From contig NZ_LR134388.1 of NCBI RefSeq assembly GCF_900637685.1, positions 186,001-250,000 on the forward strand: 64,000 nt of DNA, in the 5' to 3' direction. A program made the position numbers and the translations under genes. A model generated the notes under the pieces. That model did not search any database. It was not told the DNA's origin and was given only the letters and a program-made list of their open reading frames with translations. Numbering within the stretch: position 1 is the first letter of the stretch; every line of letters begins with the position of its first letter. Shown one piece after another: positions 36,154-45,877 of the stretch. The DNA is from Legionella sainthelensi (GTDB lineage: Bacteria > Pseudomonadota > Gammaproteobacteria > Legionellales > Legionellaceae).

Positions 36154-37179
36154 TCAACCCAATTTTTTCTTTAAGTCTAATAGGGTTCTACTTCCAGTAC
36201 AGAACAAAGCTACTTTTAATTCGTACTCTATTGTCTGCATGCATAAACTAACTTGTTCAGATGATTTTAGTGCTGCTTCAAGCATTGGTTTTGCATAACC
36301 AACTGTTGTTGCCCCAAGTGCAAAAAGCTTAGCAGCATTTAACCCGTTATATACTCCACCAGATCCCCAAATTTCGTAAGAGGGGTTAATTTCCATTGCA
36401 AGTTTTACTGAGGTTGCAGTGTCAATTCCCCAGTTGCGAAAAGTTATGGCGGCTTGTTGTCTCATTGGGTCACCAGTGGCTCTATGCCCTTCAATTCGTC
36501 CCCAGTGAGTTCCGCCTAATCCTCCTACATCAATTGCTGCAATGCCAATATCATTTAAGCGTGTCATTGTTTCACGTGAAAAACCGCAACCAGTTTCTTT
36601 GACTATAATGGGCAACTCAAAATTTTTTACTAGATGGGCCAACGCATCCCAACATCCTTTATAGGTTGTGGTTCCTTCAGGTTGTATGCATTCTTGCAGG
36701 GGATTACAATGAATAATTAATGCATCAGCCTGCAAAGCATCCGTTAAGCGCTGTATGTCGGTAACGGATGTTTCAATTAATTGAGCTATCCCCAAGTTAC
36801 TGTATAAACTTACTTCTGGAAAATCTTGACGTAAATATTGCCATTCAAAAGCTGCTTTAGAATCTGTAAGTTCCCGTCTTTGTGAGCCTACGCCCATTGC
36901 CCAACCATTTTTTGCGCAGGCTTCCATAAGGTTTCGATTGATGTGTTTTGCGCGTCGATGTCCTGCGGTCATAGAACTAACAAGAAAAGGTTTTTCAACT
37001 TCGCGACCAAATCGATTTCCTCTAATAGAGACTTCATCAAAATTTAAATCAGGAAGTGCTTCATGAATTAAATTAATATTGTCCAAAGTACTTAAATCAG
37101 CAGTTTGGTTTTCAGGCATTAAAGCCAACTTAATATGATCTTGTTTGCGTTGTTCAAACTGCTCGAGGTAATTTGTCAT
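36154..37179 (-). CDS. fni: Type 2 isopentenyl-diphosphate delta-isomerase (FMN-dependent)
   Basis: This enzyme interconverts IPP and DMAPP using reduced FMN. The 341-residue protein shows QRKQDHIKLAL at the start, FLVSSMTAGH, GVGSQRREL, IVKETGCGFS and GGLGGTHWGRIEG, then IWGSGGVYNGLNAAKLFALGA for phosphate binding of FMN. These are standard for Fni/Idi2, an enzyme usual in bacteria with the mevalonate pathway, as in Legionella. Other pathway genes are not in the window. Confidence 0.94.
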   Translation of the reverse strand: MTNYLEQFEQRKQDHIKLALMPENQTADLSTLDNINLIHEALPDLNFDEVSIRGNRFGREVEKPFLVSSMTAGHRRAKHINRNLMEACAKNGWAMGVGSQRRELTDSKAAFEWQYLRQDFPEVSLYSNLGIAQLIETSVTDIQRLTDALQADALIIHCNPLQECIQPEGTTTYKGCWDALAHLVKNFELPIIVKETGCGFSRETMTRLNDIGIAAIDVGGLGGTHWGRIEGHRATGDPMRQQAAITFRNWGIDTATSVKLAMEINPSYEIWGSGGVYNGLNAAKLFALGATTVGYAKPMLEAALKSSEQVSLCMQTIEYELKVALFCTGSRTLLDLKKKLG

Positions 37180-37397
37180 GGATTTTATGCCTGCTGTTTT
37201 ATAATGGACTTAGGATAGGGAACACGGCTGTATTATCTATTCTATATTCTTAGAGTTATATTTTCCACCCAGAGGATCCATTAAGTTGCACGCAGAGAGC
37301 ACAATAGATCATAATCGATCAAGGCAAGGCTCTATCTGACATTTTTCGAATGAAAATCACTCCGCAAAATCGGTCTAGAGTCATTTCTTCGTATATT

Positions 37398-37454
37398 CTA
37401 GCCTGGGTGAAGCATAGCGACATACCGGTTCTACTATGCTCTAATCCAGGCTAG
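37398..37454. repeat. Imperfect palindromic repeat (family 2)
   Basis: Outer arms CTAGCCTGG (37398-37406) and CCAGGCTAG (37446-37454) pair perfectly; inner arms AGCATAG (37411-37417) and CTATGCT (37434-37440) pair perfectly too. The left half, CCTGGGTGAAGCATAGCGA, closely resembles the reverse strand of the hairpin at 47290-47316. It lies between fni and the FMN reductase, in a 296-base gap with no gene. Confidence 0.6.
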
Positions 37455-37475
37455 GGCTTATTAAAGGTATTCTGT

Positions 37476-38035
37476 TCATTTCTGTGTATTTAGTTCAACC
37501 CAAGCAGCATAAGCGTCTATGAATTTTTTAATGAATTTCAAAGTGTCTTCCTTTTTTATTTTTCCTTGGGCATCAAATAAATCTCCAGCCCCGCCGATGT
37601 AGGTTTCAGGTTGCTGTAATATGGGGATATCTAAAAATACAAACGATTGTCTTAAATGATGATTTGCGCCAAATCCACCAATAGCACCTGGAGAAATGCT
37701 TATCACCGCACCAGGTTTTTTGCTCCATACACTTTGACCATAAGGACGAGAGCCCACATCAATTGCATTTTTCAGGACACCAGGAACGGAACGGTTGTAT
37801 TCAGGTGTTATAAAGAGCACCCCTTGACATGTTTGTATTTGCTCACGAAACTGCGTCCAAGCGGCTGGCGGTCTATTTTCATCATCAAGGTCTTGGTTGT
37901 ATAAAGGTAAATCACCAATTTCAATAATCTGTAATTCCAGGGAGGGGGGGATAGAGAAATGAGCTGATGCGCCATTTTTCGGTTGAAGGACTCTTTGCGC
38001 AAACTTCCAACCACAACGCCAATTTTTTTAACCAT
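37476..38035 (-). pseudogene. NADPH-dependent FMN/azo reductase, frameshifted
   Basis: Two overlapping minus-strand frames make one flavodoxin-like reductase. The first (from ATG 38035, with an AAGGA site) reads MVKKIGVVVGSLRKESFNRKM and loses sense after LISLSPP. The second continues with ELQIIEIGDLPLYNQDLDDE, then LFITPEYNRSVPGVLKNAID, the family signature, to a stop at 37476. The break is at a run of seven C (coding strand, 37943-37949). Eight C would restore SPPSLELQ and a protein of about 186 residues. This is either a real frameshift or a sequencing error. An intact enzyme would reduce FMN or quinones. Confidence 0.85.
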
Positions 38036-38225
38036 AATACGATTCCTTGTATTTTAGCTGTTGATAATAGACTTGTTTTTATATAAAGCATGATGATCAA
38101 GTTTGAATTTTGATTATTATGCTATTCAATACTTGTTTATTATTTGAGGGCAATAATGATTTTTTGAAAAACCCTACTCCAGAAATAACGATGTATTAAA
38201 GCAAATAGGGTTTTAAATAAATGTA

Positions 38226-38435
38226 TTAGGCTACTACTTCAACTTCTTCAGCTTGCGGACCTTTTTGACCATTACTTGGTTTGAACACTACGGTTGCACC
38301 TTCTGCAAGAGTTTTAAACCCGGTGCCTAGAATTGCACTGAAATGAACAAAATAATCTTTACCGCCACTTTCTAAAAAACCGAAACCTTTGGACTCATTA
38401 AACCACTTTACTGTACCACGAATTTTATCTGACAT
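38226..38435 (-). CDS. Cold-shock protein, CspA family
   Basis: A 69-residue single cold-shock domain that binds single-stranded RNA and DNA. RNP1 (KGFGFLE) and RNP2-like (DYFVHFSAI) motifs are present after [11 protein letters not shown]. The length is typical. AGGAAATT lies before the ATG. The 237-base upstream gap up to the MFS gene is AT-rich with a ten-T tract, and could hold the long untranslated leader usual for cspA genes; no cold-box match was identified. Confidence 0.95.
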   Translation of the reverse strand: MSDKIRGTVKWFNESKGFGFLESGGKDYFVHFSAILGTGFKTLAEGATVVFKPSNGQKGPQAEEVEVVA

Positions 38436-38672
38436 TTTAATTTCCTAAATTGTAACTAATACATTGTAGCATTATTTTATTAATTGTGCTGTTTTTTTCT
38501 CAAAAAATTTTTTTTTTGCAAAACAACGATAATGCATTTCTATCATAGATCATTTTGACTAAAAATTCTAATACATTACACGTGATTGATCATATTTCTC
38601 TAAAAACTGTGATGAATCGAGCCAAATAGATAACCTATTAACGCTTTTGTTCATTTATGAAGATGTAAGTTT

Positions 38673-40070
38673 TTATGAGGATTTACTTGCAGGAGTTTCA
38701 ATAAGCTCTAAACCATCTTCCTTTTTTAGGAATGTAAAAATAATTCCTGAAAAAAAAGTAAGTATTCCTAGCGTTATAAACGTATCATGAAATATTTTAA
38801 CTGAAAAAGCCTGATGTACAGAGTATTTATAGGTGAAAAAATCAACCAATATCGCTGAAACAGCGAGACCAAAACTTTGCGATAACTGTTGAATAGTGCT
38901 CATAATGCTGGTGGCTGCGCTTAGGTCCTTTTCAGTAATGTTCGCATATGCAAGGGAGTTCATGCCGGTGTACTGTAGTGAAACCAAAAAACCATAGGCA
39001 AAAGTTAAAATTGCAATACCATAAATGGAGGAGTTTGAGTTAATTGAAAAAAAAGACAATAAAGATAAACTCACAAGAAAGGTATTAATCATTAATAAAT
39101 TTTTATAGCCAAGCCAACGCAGGATATAAACAGAAAAAGGTTTCACTAAAAATACCCCCAATGCTATAGGGGTGAGTAATAGGCCGGATAAGCTTGGTGA
39201 GTAGCCTAAACCAATTTGTAACAATAAAGGTAATAAAAATGGCACACCACCAAAACTCAAGCGCGTTAATAGATTACCTAGTACGGAAATGCAAAAGGTA
39301 CGCGTATACAAAAGTTCAACCTGAACAATAGGATGCTTTCTTTTGTAAGAATGTTTGGTATATCCACACAATAACACTAATGCGGTGGTTAGCATCATCG
39401 ATGTTTGCGTTAGGGTTACATTGGACTCACTGAACATGGATAAACCAAAAGTTAAAACAGCCAGTCCGCTGCCAAATAGAACAAATCCTAATTTATCTAA
39501 AGAGGGAACAGGGTGAGAAGGCAAGTTAGGAAGTAATTTACTTGCTAAACCGATGGTGACTATTCCTACAGGTATATTGACCCAAAAGATCCAACGCCAA
39601 GAAAAATGATAAGTAATAATCCCGCCTAATAATGGTCCTAGCATCATACCGACAGAGGCAACCATAATTACCAGGGTCATTTTTGAAATTAATTCATGCC
39701 GTGCACTGGTTCGAAAAATAATGAGGCGCCCTATAGGTACAGTAAATGAACCACCGATTCCTTGAGCAATACGGGCCAAAATCAACTCCGATAAGTTATG
39801 CGTGAATCCACACCAAATCGAACTTAAAGTAAATATCGTGACGGCAGTAATAAAAACTATTTTGATGCCAAATTTGTCTGCTACCCAGCCACTAATAGGA
39901 ATAAAGATTGCTAGGCTCAAAAGATAGCTGATGAGTGCTAACTTCAAATCTATGGGATCGACCGCTAAACTGCGGGCCATCACAGGAATTGCTGTATTAA
40001 TAATGGTTGTATCTACTGCTTCCATGAACATGGCTAATGCAACAGTGAATAGGATGATGTTTTTTCTCAT
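38673..40070 (-). CDS. MFS drug-efflux transporter, DHA2 (EmrB/QacA-like)
   Basis: A 465-residue integral membrane protein with 13-14 predicted helices. It begins LFTVALAMFMEAVDTTIINTAIPVMA (motif D1 region of DHA2 transporters), with motif A GWVADKFGIK, motif B LARIAQGIGGSF, and motif C GMMLGPLLGGIITYHFSWRWIFW. These proton-driven exporters remove drugs and other amphiphiles. No EmrA-like membrane-fusion gene is adjacent, so it probably acts alone at the inner membrane. The substrate is unknown. Confidence 0.88.
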   Translation of the reverse strand: MRKNIILFTVALAMFMEAVDTTIINTAIPVMARSLAVDPIDLKLALISYLLSLAIFIPISGWVADKFGIKIVFITAVTIFTLSSIWCGFTHNLSELILARIAQGIGGSFTVPIGRLIIFRTSARHELISKMTLVIMVASVGMMLGPLLGGIITYHFSWRWIFWVNIPVGIVTIGLASKLLPNLPSHPVPSLDKLGFVLFGSGLAVLTFGLSMFSESNVTLTQTSMMLTTALVLLCGYTKHSYKRKHPIVQVELLYTRTFCISVLGNLLTRLSFGGVPFLLPLLLQIGLGYSPSLSGLLLTPIALGVFLVKPFSVYILRWLGYKNLLMINTFLVSLSLLSFFSINSNSSIYGIAILTFAYGFLVSLQYTGMNSLAYANITEKDLSAATSIMSTIQQLSQSFGLAVSAILVDFFTYKYSVHQAFSVKIFHDTFITLGILTFFSGIIFTFLKKEDGLELIETPASKSS

Positions 40071-40150
40071 GGTATCAATAGAGCAATCGCGATGAATCGT
40101 ACCTCTTATTGTAGCCTGTGCTGCATTGTCGCTACAACGATCTTTGTAAC

Positions 40151-42154
40151 TTACTGTTCAAGTAGCAGGCTTTTTAATCCAGCTAAATGAGTTTTTGCTA
40201 AATGTTTTGATTGTTCTTCGGAGCGTTCTACATTTTTTCCAAACCATTCAAGGTGTTCGGGAGGAAGTTCGTCTAAAAATCTGCTTGGCAAACAGTCTTG
40301 TAATTCACCGGCACGACGTCTTTGTTTGGCTAACGTAAAGCATAAACCTTTTTGGGCGCGAGTAATACCAACATAGGCTAATCGTCTTTCTTCTTCGATT
40401 TGGTCTTCATCAATACTGACTCGGTGTGGTAGCAATTCTTCTTCCATACCTACTAAGTAAACATAAGGAAACTCTAGACCCTTTGATGCATGTAAGGTCA
40501 TAAGCTGCAAAGTATCACTATCTTGTTCTTCAGCTTGATCAAGAATATCGATTAAAATGAGCTTGTTAATTACCTCAGCTAAAGTTTGTGCTGGATTTTT
40601 GGTTAACAAACGCTCAATCCACTCTAATAACTCCCAAACATTATCCATCTTTTTTTGTGCTTTAGCAGGAGTATCGCAGAGCTCATAAATATGAGCTTCA
40701 TAATTACTGTCCTCTACCATTTGTTTGAGTTGTTCTACTATAGACCCCGTGATGACTTGTAGCTTTATTCGTTCCATCCATGATTTAAAAGAAAGTAAAG
40801 CAGCACGTGGTTTTTCTGCGATGTATTCACTAAGTGCAAGATGATCCGCTGCTGCATAAAGGCTTATACCTTTATTTTGCGCATAATGGCCCAGAGCATC
40901 GAGGCTTGTCTCACCGATCCCTCGTTTGGGGGTATTGATGACTCGCAAAAACGCAGCATCATCTGACGCATTGCACAATAATTTCAAGTAGGCAAAGACA
41001 TCTTTTACTTCTGCTTTAGCAAACCAGGATTGACCACCACTAATGTGATAAGGGATTCCATAATGGCGTAGCACTTTTTCAAAAATACGGGATTGATGAT
41101 TGCCACGGTATAGAATTGCATAATCGCCATATTGAGTTCTAGCGCGTATTTTATGGCTAATTAAGTCAGCAACAACCTGTTCTGCCTCATCATTTTCATC
41201 TTTACAACGAATAACTCTTAATAATTCACCATGGCCGAATTCACTCCATAACTTTTTTTCAAATAGATGTTGATTATTCGCGATAAGATGATTTGCTGAA
41301 TGTAAAATGATATTTGTCGACCGATAATTTTGTTCCAGTTTTATTATTTTTAATTGCGAATAATCCTGCTGTAATTGCTTTAAATTCTCAGGTTTTGCTC
41401 CTCTCCATGCATAAATTGACTGATCGTCGTCACCTACAACGGTAAAGTGAGCTCTTATTCCAGTTAGTTGTTTTACTAAAAGGTATTGACTGGTATTTGA
41501 ATCCTGATATTCATCGACTAATAAATGACGAATCTTATTCTGCCAATAGTTTGATACGGAAGAATGTTCGTTTAAAAGGCTTACAGGAAGACGAATCAAA
41601 TCATCAAAATCTACCGCATTATATGCTTTGAGTGCCTGCTGATAGCGAGGATAAAGTAACGCAGCTTCTTCATAATAGGGAGCATCAGAAGGATTGTGTA
41701 TCACTTGTTCCGGAGTGAGGAGATCATTTTTCCAACGTGAGATTCGTTGTTGAATTTGCAGGATAAACTCTCTTTCTGTTGCTTTATTCGCAGGTAAAAA
41801 TCCACGCAATATTTGTACGCAATCCTCGCTGTCAAAAATTGAAAAGCCCTTTTTTAAATTACACAAGTCAAGGTGGCGTTTGATAATACTCAAGCCTAAA
41901 GTATGGAAGGTTGCTACTTTTAAACCTCTTCGAGTTGCTGGTGGTAAAACGGCTGCAACCCGAGCACGCATTTCATTGGCTGCTTTGTTGGTAAATGTTA
42001 CTGCACATACAGTATTCGCGGCATAGCCGCATGTATTAATTAAATAAGCTATTTTTTGCGTGATTACTCGTGTTTTACCGCTTCCAGCTCCAGCAAGGAC
42101 TAATAAAGGTCCATCTATATGACGCACTGCTGCCATTTGTTGGCTGTTCAACAT
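40151..42154 (-). CDS. rep: ATP-dependent DNA helicase Rep
   Basis: A superfamily 1A 3'-5' helicase of 667 residues that clears proteins ahead of replication forks. It begins LNSQQMAAVRHIDGPLLVLAGAGSGKTRVIT (Q motif and Walker A), then AVTFTNKAANEMRARV (Ia), LLVDEYQDSNTSQY (II), VGDDDQSIYAWRGA (III), EQNYRST (IV), and LMTLHASKGLEF (V) and RRLAYVGITRA (VI). The N-terminus and length fit Rep better than UvrD, which is longer. Confidence 0.92.
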   Translation of the reverse strand: MLNSQQMAAVRHIDGPLLVLAGAGSGKTRVITQKIAYLINTCGYAANTVCAVTFTNKAANEMRARVAAVLPPATRRGLKVATFHTLGLSIIKRHLDLCNLKKGFSIFDSEDCVQILRGFLPANKATEREFILQIQQRISRWKNDLLTPEQVIHNPSDAPYYEEAALLYPRYQQALKAYNAVDFDDLIRLPVSLLNEHSSVSNYWQNKIRHLLVDEYQDSNTSQYLLVKQLTGIRAHFTVVGDDDQSIYAWRGAKPENLKQLQQDYSQLKIIKLEQNYRSTNIILHSANHLIANNQHLFEKKLWSEFGHGELLRVIRCKDENDEAEQVVADLISHKIRARTQYGDYAILYRGNHQSRIFEKVLRHYGIPYHISGGQSWFAKAEVKDVFAYLKLLCNASDDAAFLRVINTPKRGIGETSLDALGHYAQNKGISLYAAADHLALSEYIAEKPRAALLSFKSWMERIKLQVITGSIVEQLKQMVEDSNYEAHIYELCDTPAKAQKKMDNVWELLEWIERLLTKNPAQTLAEVINKLILIDILDQAEEQDSDTLQLMTLHASKGLEFPYVYLVGMEEELLPHRVSIDEDQIEEERRLAYVGITRAQKGLCFTLAKQRRRAGELQDCLPSRFLDELPPEHLEWFGKNVERSEEQSKHLAKTHLAGLKSLLLEQ

Positions 42155-42216
42155 ATTAAAGACTTCTCACTCAAAAAAGAGCGATTATTGCCCGCATAGG
42201 TATTAGGAATCAACAA

Positions 42217-42366
42217 TTAATTCGTTGAGCGCTCTACATCAAACTCTTCTTCAGTGTCTATTTCAATAAAATCAGGTTTGGTTTGAGGCTCTTCCACCTC
42301 TTCAATCCCAAAAACGACTTTGTCTATAGTTTTGAATAAGGGGGCAAGTATGTTTTTGTCTATCAT
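42217..42366 (-). CDS. Small acidic protein, 49 residues
   Basis: ATG 42366 to TAA 42217-42219 encodes 49 residues, MIDKNILAPLFKTIDKVVFG followed by a Glu/Asp-rich tail (EEVEEPQTKPDFIEIDTEEE). A good ribosome site, AAGGATG, sits seven bases before the start. It is on the same strand as rep, directly upstream of it with a 62-base gap. I know no family; an acidic small protein of this kind could be real and unannotated. Confidence 0.45.
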   Translation of the reverse strand: MIDKNILAPLFKTIDKVVFGIEEVEEPQTKPDFIEIDTEEEFDVERSTN

Positions 42367-42510
42367 GATTTCATCCTTAAAATTTTAGTGTGGACTTTAA
42401 AAGCATAGTTCAAAATCATTTTTTCTCCAGGAAAATTACAAAAAAATTATGTTATACTTCGAGATTGCAACTGAGTCTTAGTGATTGCCGTAATTTTTTA
42501 GAGCTCGTTT

Positions 42511-43359
42511 ATGAAACAATCAGATACCCTGCAACGCTTTATTTTTGAACATGCAAATATTCGTGGTGAAATCGTTCACATTGAAGACACTTATCAAACC
42601 ATTATGAGTCAACGAAATTATCCTCCAATGGTTAAAAATTTACTAGGAGAGGCACTTGTTTCTTGTTTGCTTTTAGCATCGAGTATCAAATTTCAGGGGA
42701 GTTTAAATCTACAGTTTCAAGGAGATAATCGGCTTCCTTTATTATTAGTCCAATGTGATCATGAACTTAACGTAAGAGCCTTTGCTCAATTTATTGAAGG
42801 TCTGGAAACGATAGAGTATGCGAATGCATTTCTCGAAGGGCAAATGGTTTTAACCATTAATCAAAATAATCAAACCAATGCTTACCAGAGTATGGTTCCT
42901 ATTCAATCTACTTCGATGAGTGAGAACTTAATGAACTATTTTGCTCAATCGGAGCAAGTTTCTACGCGAGTCTGGTTGGCGGTGAATGAACGTGCTGCTG
43001 CAGGAATGTTGTTGCAGCTAATGCCGGGTCAAGATACGCAACACAGGGAACAATTCTGGGAATATGCAGTGCAATTGGGTCAAACAGTGAGTGAAGACGA
43101 GTTACTGACTTTAGATAATGAAATATTATTGTACCGACTTTATCATGAAACGGAAATAAGAATATTTGAGCGGCGTGAAACTCGTTTTAAATGCCGCTGT
43201 AGCCTTGATAAAATGAAACAAGTGCTTACTGTTTTAGGTGAAGAGGATGCAAAAGAATTACTCAAAGAACAGGGGGAAGTATCTATTCGTTGTGATTTTT
43301 GTAATCAGAAATATACTTTTGATCCTATAGATATCACCATGTTGTTTCATAAGGGATAG
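42511..43359 (+). CDS. hslO: Redox-regulated chaperone Hsp33
   Basis: Hsp33 is a cytoplasmic holdase switched on by oxidative unfolding. The 282-residue protein begins DTLQRFIFEHANIRGEIVHI and has the zinc-binding redox switch intact: Cys228-Arg-Cys230 and Cys261-Asp-Phe-Cys264. The core includes LLGEALVSCLLLASSIKF. The length is usual. A 48-bp perfect palindrome begins five bases after the stop. Confidence 0.95.
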   Translation: MKQSDTLQRFIFEHANIRGEIVHIEDTYQTIMSQRNYPPMVKNLLGEALVSCLLLASSIKFQGSLNLQFQGDNRLPLLLVQCDHELNVRAFAQFIEGLETIEYANAFLEGQMVLTINQNNQTNAYQSMVPIQSTSMSENLMNYFAQSEQVSTRVWLAVNERAAAGMLLQLMPGQDTQHREQFWEYAVQLGQTVSEDELLTLDNEILLYRLYHETEIRIFERRETRFKCRCSLDKMKQVLTVLGEEDAKELLKEQGEVSIRCDFCNQKYTFDPIDITMLFHKG

Positions 43360-43363
43360 TTGA

Positions 43364-43411
43364 AGCGCTTAGAACATCGAATGATTTAAATCATTCGATG
43401 TTCTAAGCGCT
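43364..43411. repeat. 48-bp perfect palindrome after hslO
   Basis: Each 24-base arm runs AGCGCTTAGAACATCG-AATGATTT and then its exact complement, with no spacer. It begins five bases after the hslO stop. It can extrude as a cruciform or fold in RNA as a long hairpin with a minimal loop. It may act as a bidirectional transcription barrier or processing site, but lacks a strong T run on the plus strand. Confidence 0.85.
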
Positions 43412-43643
43412 GTTCACGTTGTTTAATTCAATTAGCACATGCATTTACATCAAAGTACCCCACAATAATTTCGTAGTCCAGCTTGTTATTTCTTTTTCAT
43501 AAGCCCAACAACAAAATGTACTTAATTTTATGATAAATAATAGATATTAGTTAATTCAATATGATATATAAATATAATTAATTGTTCAAATATCAATCTT
43601 AGTGCTTGAATTATGCGATATAAGCATAATATTGGAGCATTAA

Positions 43644-45812
43644 ATGACGCGAAATACACCTGTTGCATCTAAGGATGTTGTTACCTTGAGTACTTTTGGA
43701 ATGCAAGAACGATGGAAGTTCGATAAAGATGGGGTGAAGAGATTTATCGATAGTCAGGTAGCTAATATCAGGATCATGAAAAAAAGTTTTGATGATGCAG
43801 CCCGGGGAATTGGACGCGAACCGCCACAAATTGTTCTTTCAGCACTGATGATTCCTCATTGGAAAAGCGGCGAAAACTATACTGGGCAAAACTATAATTC
43901 CGAGGATTATCAAAAAATTAAAGCAGAATATTTTGATTACCTTGCAGAAAAATGCAAGACAGAGGGAATAACAATACAAGATTTCTATGAAGAGGCAGCA
44001 ACTTCAGATGAAAAAGACTATTTGCATCAATTGGAAGCTTTGGGTAGTACTGCTGATTTAATAAAAAATAGAGCCATTATTAACAATCAAGGAAAACGGC
44101 ATTTACAAATTGATACCAATACAATTATTGTTGATAGAAAAGCTTTTTATAATGCAACTATAGGTTCTAATATACAAAAAGACGGGATGAATGCCAGTTA
44201 TTACGATGAATCAGGCCTATATGTATCTCCCCACAATAAGGTCGTTTATACGTGTGAGGATTCTAAATTTGCAGGGGATCTAGCCAGGCAACATGATGGT
44301 TATGTTGCTGAAAGTAAAGATCTTCTTGAAAGAAAAACACCTGGATCAAACCAAATTTACTCTGTTGGTTTTTCTAAAGCCGCTATGGATAGCGGCTTAG
44401 TATCCTATAATAGAAAATACTATCCACAATGGAATAATTTATGGGGCTGTTACTCAGTGGATTGTGAGCACCCAATTTTTGAAATGACTAAGCATATTGT
44501 GACTGCAATTAACATGTCTTGGAGCCAAGGTGATGGGAAGGTTGACTATTGTGCTGCACTCAAAAGTATTAAAGTTTCCGTTCAATCTGAAAGTAATGAA
44601 GCAACAACGCTGGATTTTCCATCTTTTTCCTATCTTATAAAAAAATATACTAATCCTAAACTCCCAGAAAATGATCGTGAAAAACTTCTTGCTATTTCTG
44701 ATACAAACTATGATGAAGTAGCAGTAACCAGTTTTGTTAATCATGTGATTCAGAGTAAAAACATTTCTTTATTTGGTCCTTTATTAAGAACTATTCCAAA
44801 TACCGAGCGTGGTAATCAACTTCTTAAAGAATTATTTGCTGTCTTTAAAAATGATTTAAACTTCCAAAACATTATAAAAAATCCGAATATTAACGATAAA
44901 GTTACTCCTGAGGATCTTGAAGTGATTGCAAAATTTATACCTGAAGGGACGTTTGTAAATGAAAAAGCGAGATTAATTCAATACAGCCAACAACTTTTAG
45001 TAACTAGAAATGAGCAATTACAAAGCAGTATGGATTTGATAAAAAACGAGATCTGCGACAAGGTCAAAGCGAAATTAGATACACTCCAGGAACCTTATAT
45101 TGTATCAGATACTGATAAAGCAGCGGTATCTGCAGTCATAGACTCTTTAATCACCGAAAATTGTCTGCAAGACTTAACTATAAATGGGGTTAAGGAAGTG
45201 GCTCTAAATGTTGCTATAAACAAATTACTGGGTGATAAATTAAAACAGCACCCTGCGATTGCAGCGATTTTGAAAGATCAAGACCAATGGGTTCAAGATA
45301 AAATAAAGAATAAAATATATAGCGCGCCTGCAAACGAAAAATTTAATAGGGCTGAAATTGATAAGATGGTAACTCGTATTATCAGTGATGTAGGTTTTAT
45401 TCGTGCAGAAGGAACCAGAGAAAAATTTTTTGAAAATCCTGAAGTGAAAAAATACATTAACATTTTAAATAAATTAGCCAGTCAAAGACCTATAGACATT
45501 ACCCGAGAAGTTCAGATTGAGAATATGGCTAATGCTCTTATGAATGCTGTAAGTGCTTTTTCCAAAACCGCTGCAGTACCCCCTAATATGGGTGACTATC
45601 TCAAAGGATACTATGATGAATTACAAAAACAAAATCCAAAACTGTCAAACTACAGTGAATTAATAATAGATAGATCAAATAACATCTCTAAAGATACTTC
45701 AATAAAAGTTACTGTTGATACCAAACAGCGTTTAGAATCAATTTTAAACAAGGCTCAACTGGAGGCTCATACGCCTGAAGCAACTAACCACAAAACATCA
45801 CCTGTTGTTTAG
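43644..45812 (+). CDS. Unrecognised 722-residue protein, candidate Dot/Icm effector
   Basis: I do not recognise this family. The protein is soluble, with no signal peptide or clear membrane helix. The N-terminal half is mixed alpha/beta with aromatic-rich segments (YYDESGLYVSPHNKVVY, YYPQWNNLWGCYSVDCEHP); the C-terminal half (from about residue 370) looks wholly helical, with repeated lysine/glutamate-rich stretches. The short hydrophobic C-terminus (SPVV) is compatible with, but weak evidence for, a Dot/Icm signal. Upstream DNA is very AT-rich; CTTAATTTT near 43520 resembles a PmrA site. The gene is next to an ankyrin gene, and accessory context favours an effector. No enzymatic function is claimed. 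Confidence 0.7.
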   Translation: MTRNTPVASKDVVTLSTFGMQERWKFDKDGVKRFIDSQVANIRIMKKSFDDAARGIGREPPQIVLSALMIPHWKSGENYTGQNYNSEDYQKIKAEYFDYLAEKCKTEGITIQDFYEEAATSDEKDYLHQLEALGSTADLIKNRAIINNQGKRHLQIDTNTIIVDRKAFYNATIGSNIQKDGMNASYYDESGLYVSPHNKVVYTCEDSKFAGDLARQHDGYVAESKDLLERKTPGSNQIYSVGFSKAAMDSGLVSYNRKYYPQWNNLWGCYSVDCEHPIFEMTKHIVTAINMSWSQGDGKVDYCAALKSIKVSVQSESNEATTLDFPSFSYLIKKYTNPKLPENDREKLLAISDTNYDEVAVTSFVNHVIQSKNISLFGPLLRTIPNTERGNQLLKELFAVFKNDLNFQNIIKNPNINDKVTPEDLEVIAKFIPEGTFVNEKARLIQYSQQLLVTRNEQLQSSMDLIKNEICDKVKAKLDTLQEPYIVSDTDKAAVSAVIDSLITENCLQDLTINGVKEVALNVAINKLLGDKLKQHPAIAAILKDQDQWVQDKIKNKIYSAPANEKFNRAEIDKMVTRIISDVGFIRAEGTREKFFENPEVKKYINILNKLASQRPIDITREVQIENMANALMNAVSAFSKTAAVPPNMGDYLKGYYDELQKQNPKLSNYSELIIDRSNNISKDTSIKVTVDTKQRLESILNKAQLEAHTPEATNHKTSPVV

Positions 45813-45877
45813 GTTTTTGAATAATAAATAAACTTGATGTAATAATTTTAATTATTTACACTTTGAGGACAGTAAAA

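Noticed and set aside
43510..43530. PmrA-type regulatory site before the 722-residue gene
   Set aside because: CTTAATTTT resembles the motif, but the DNA is so AT-rich that chance matches are expected; kept only as a remark.
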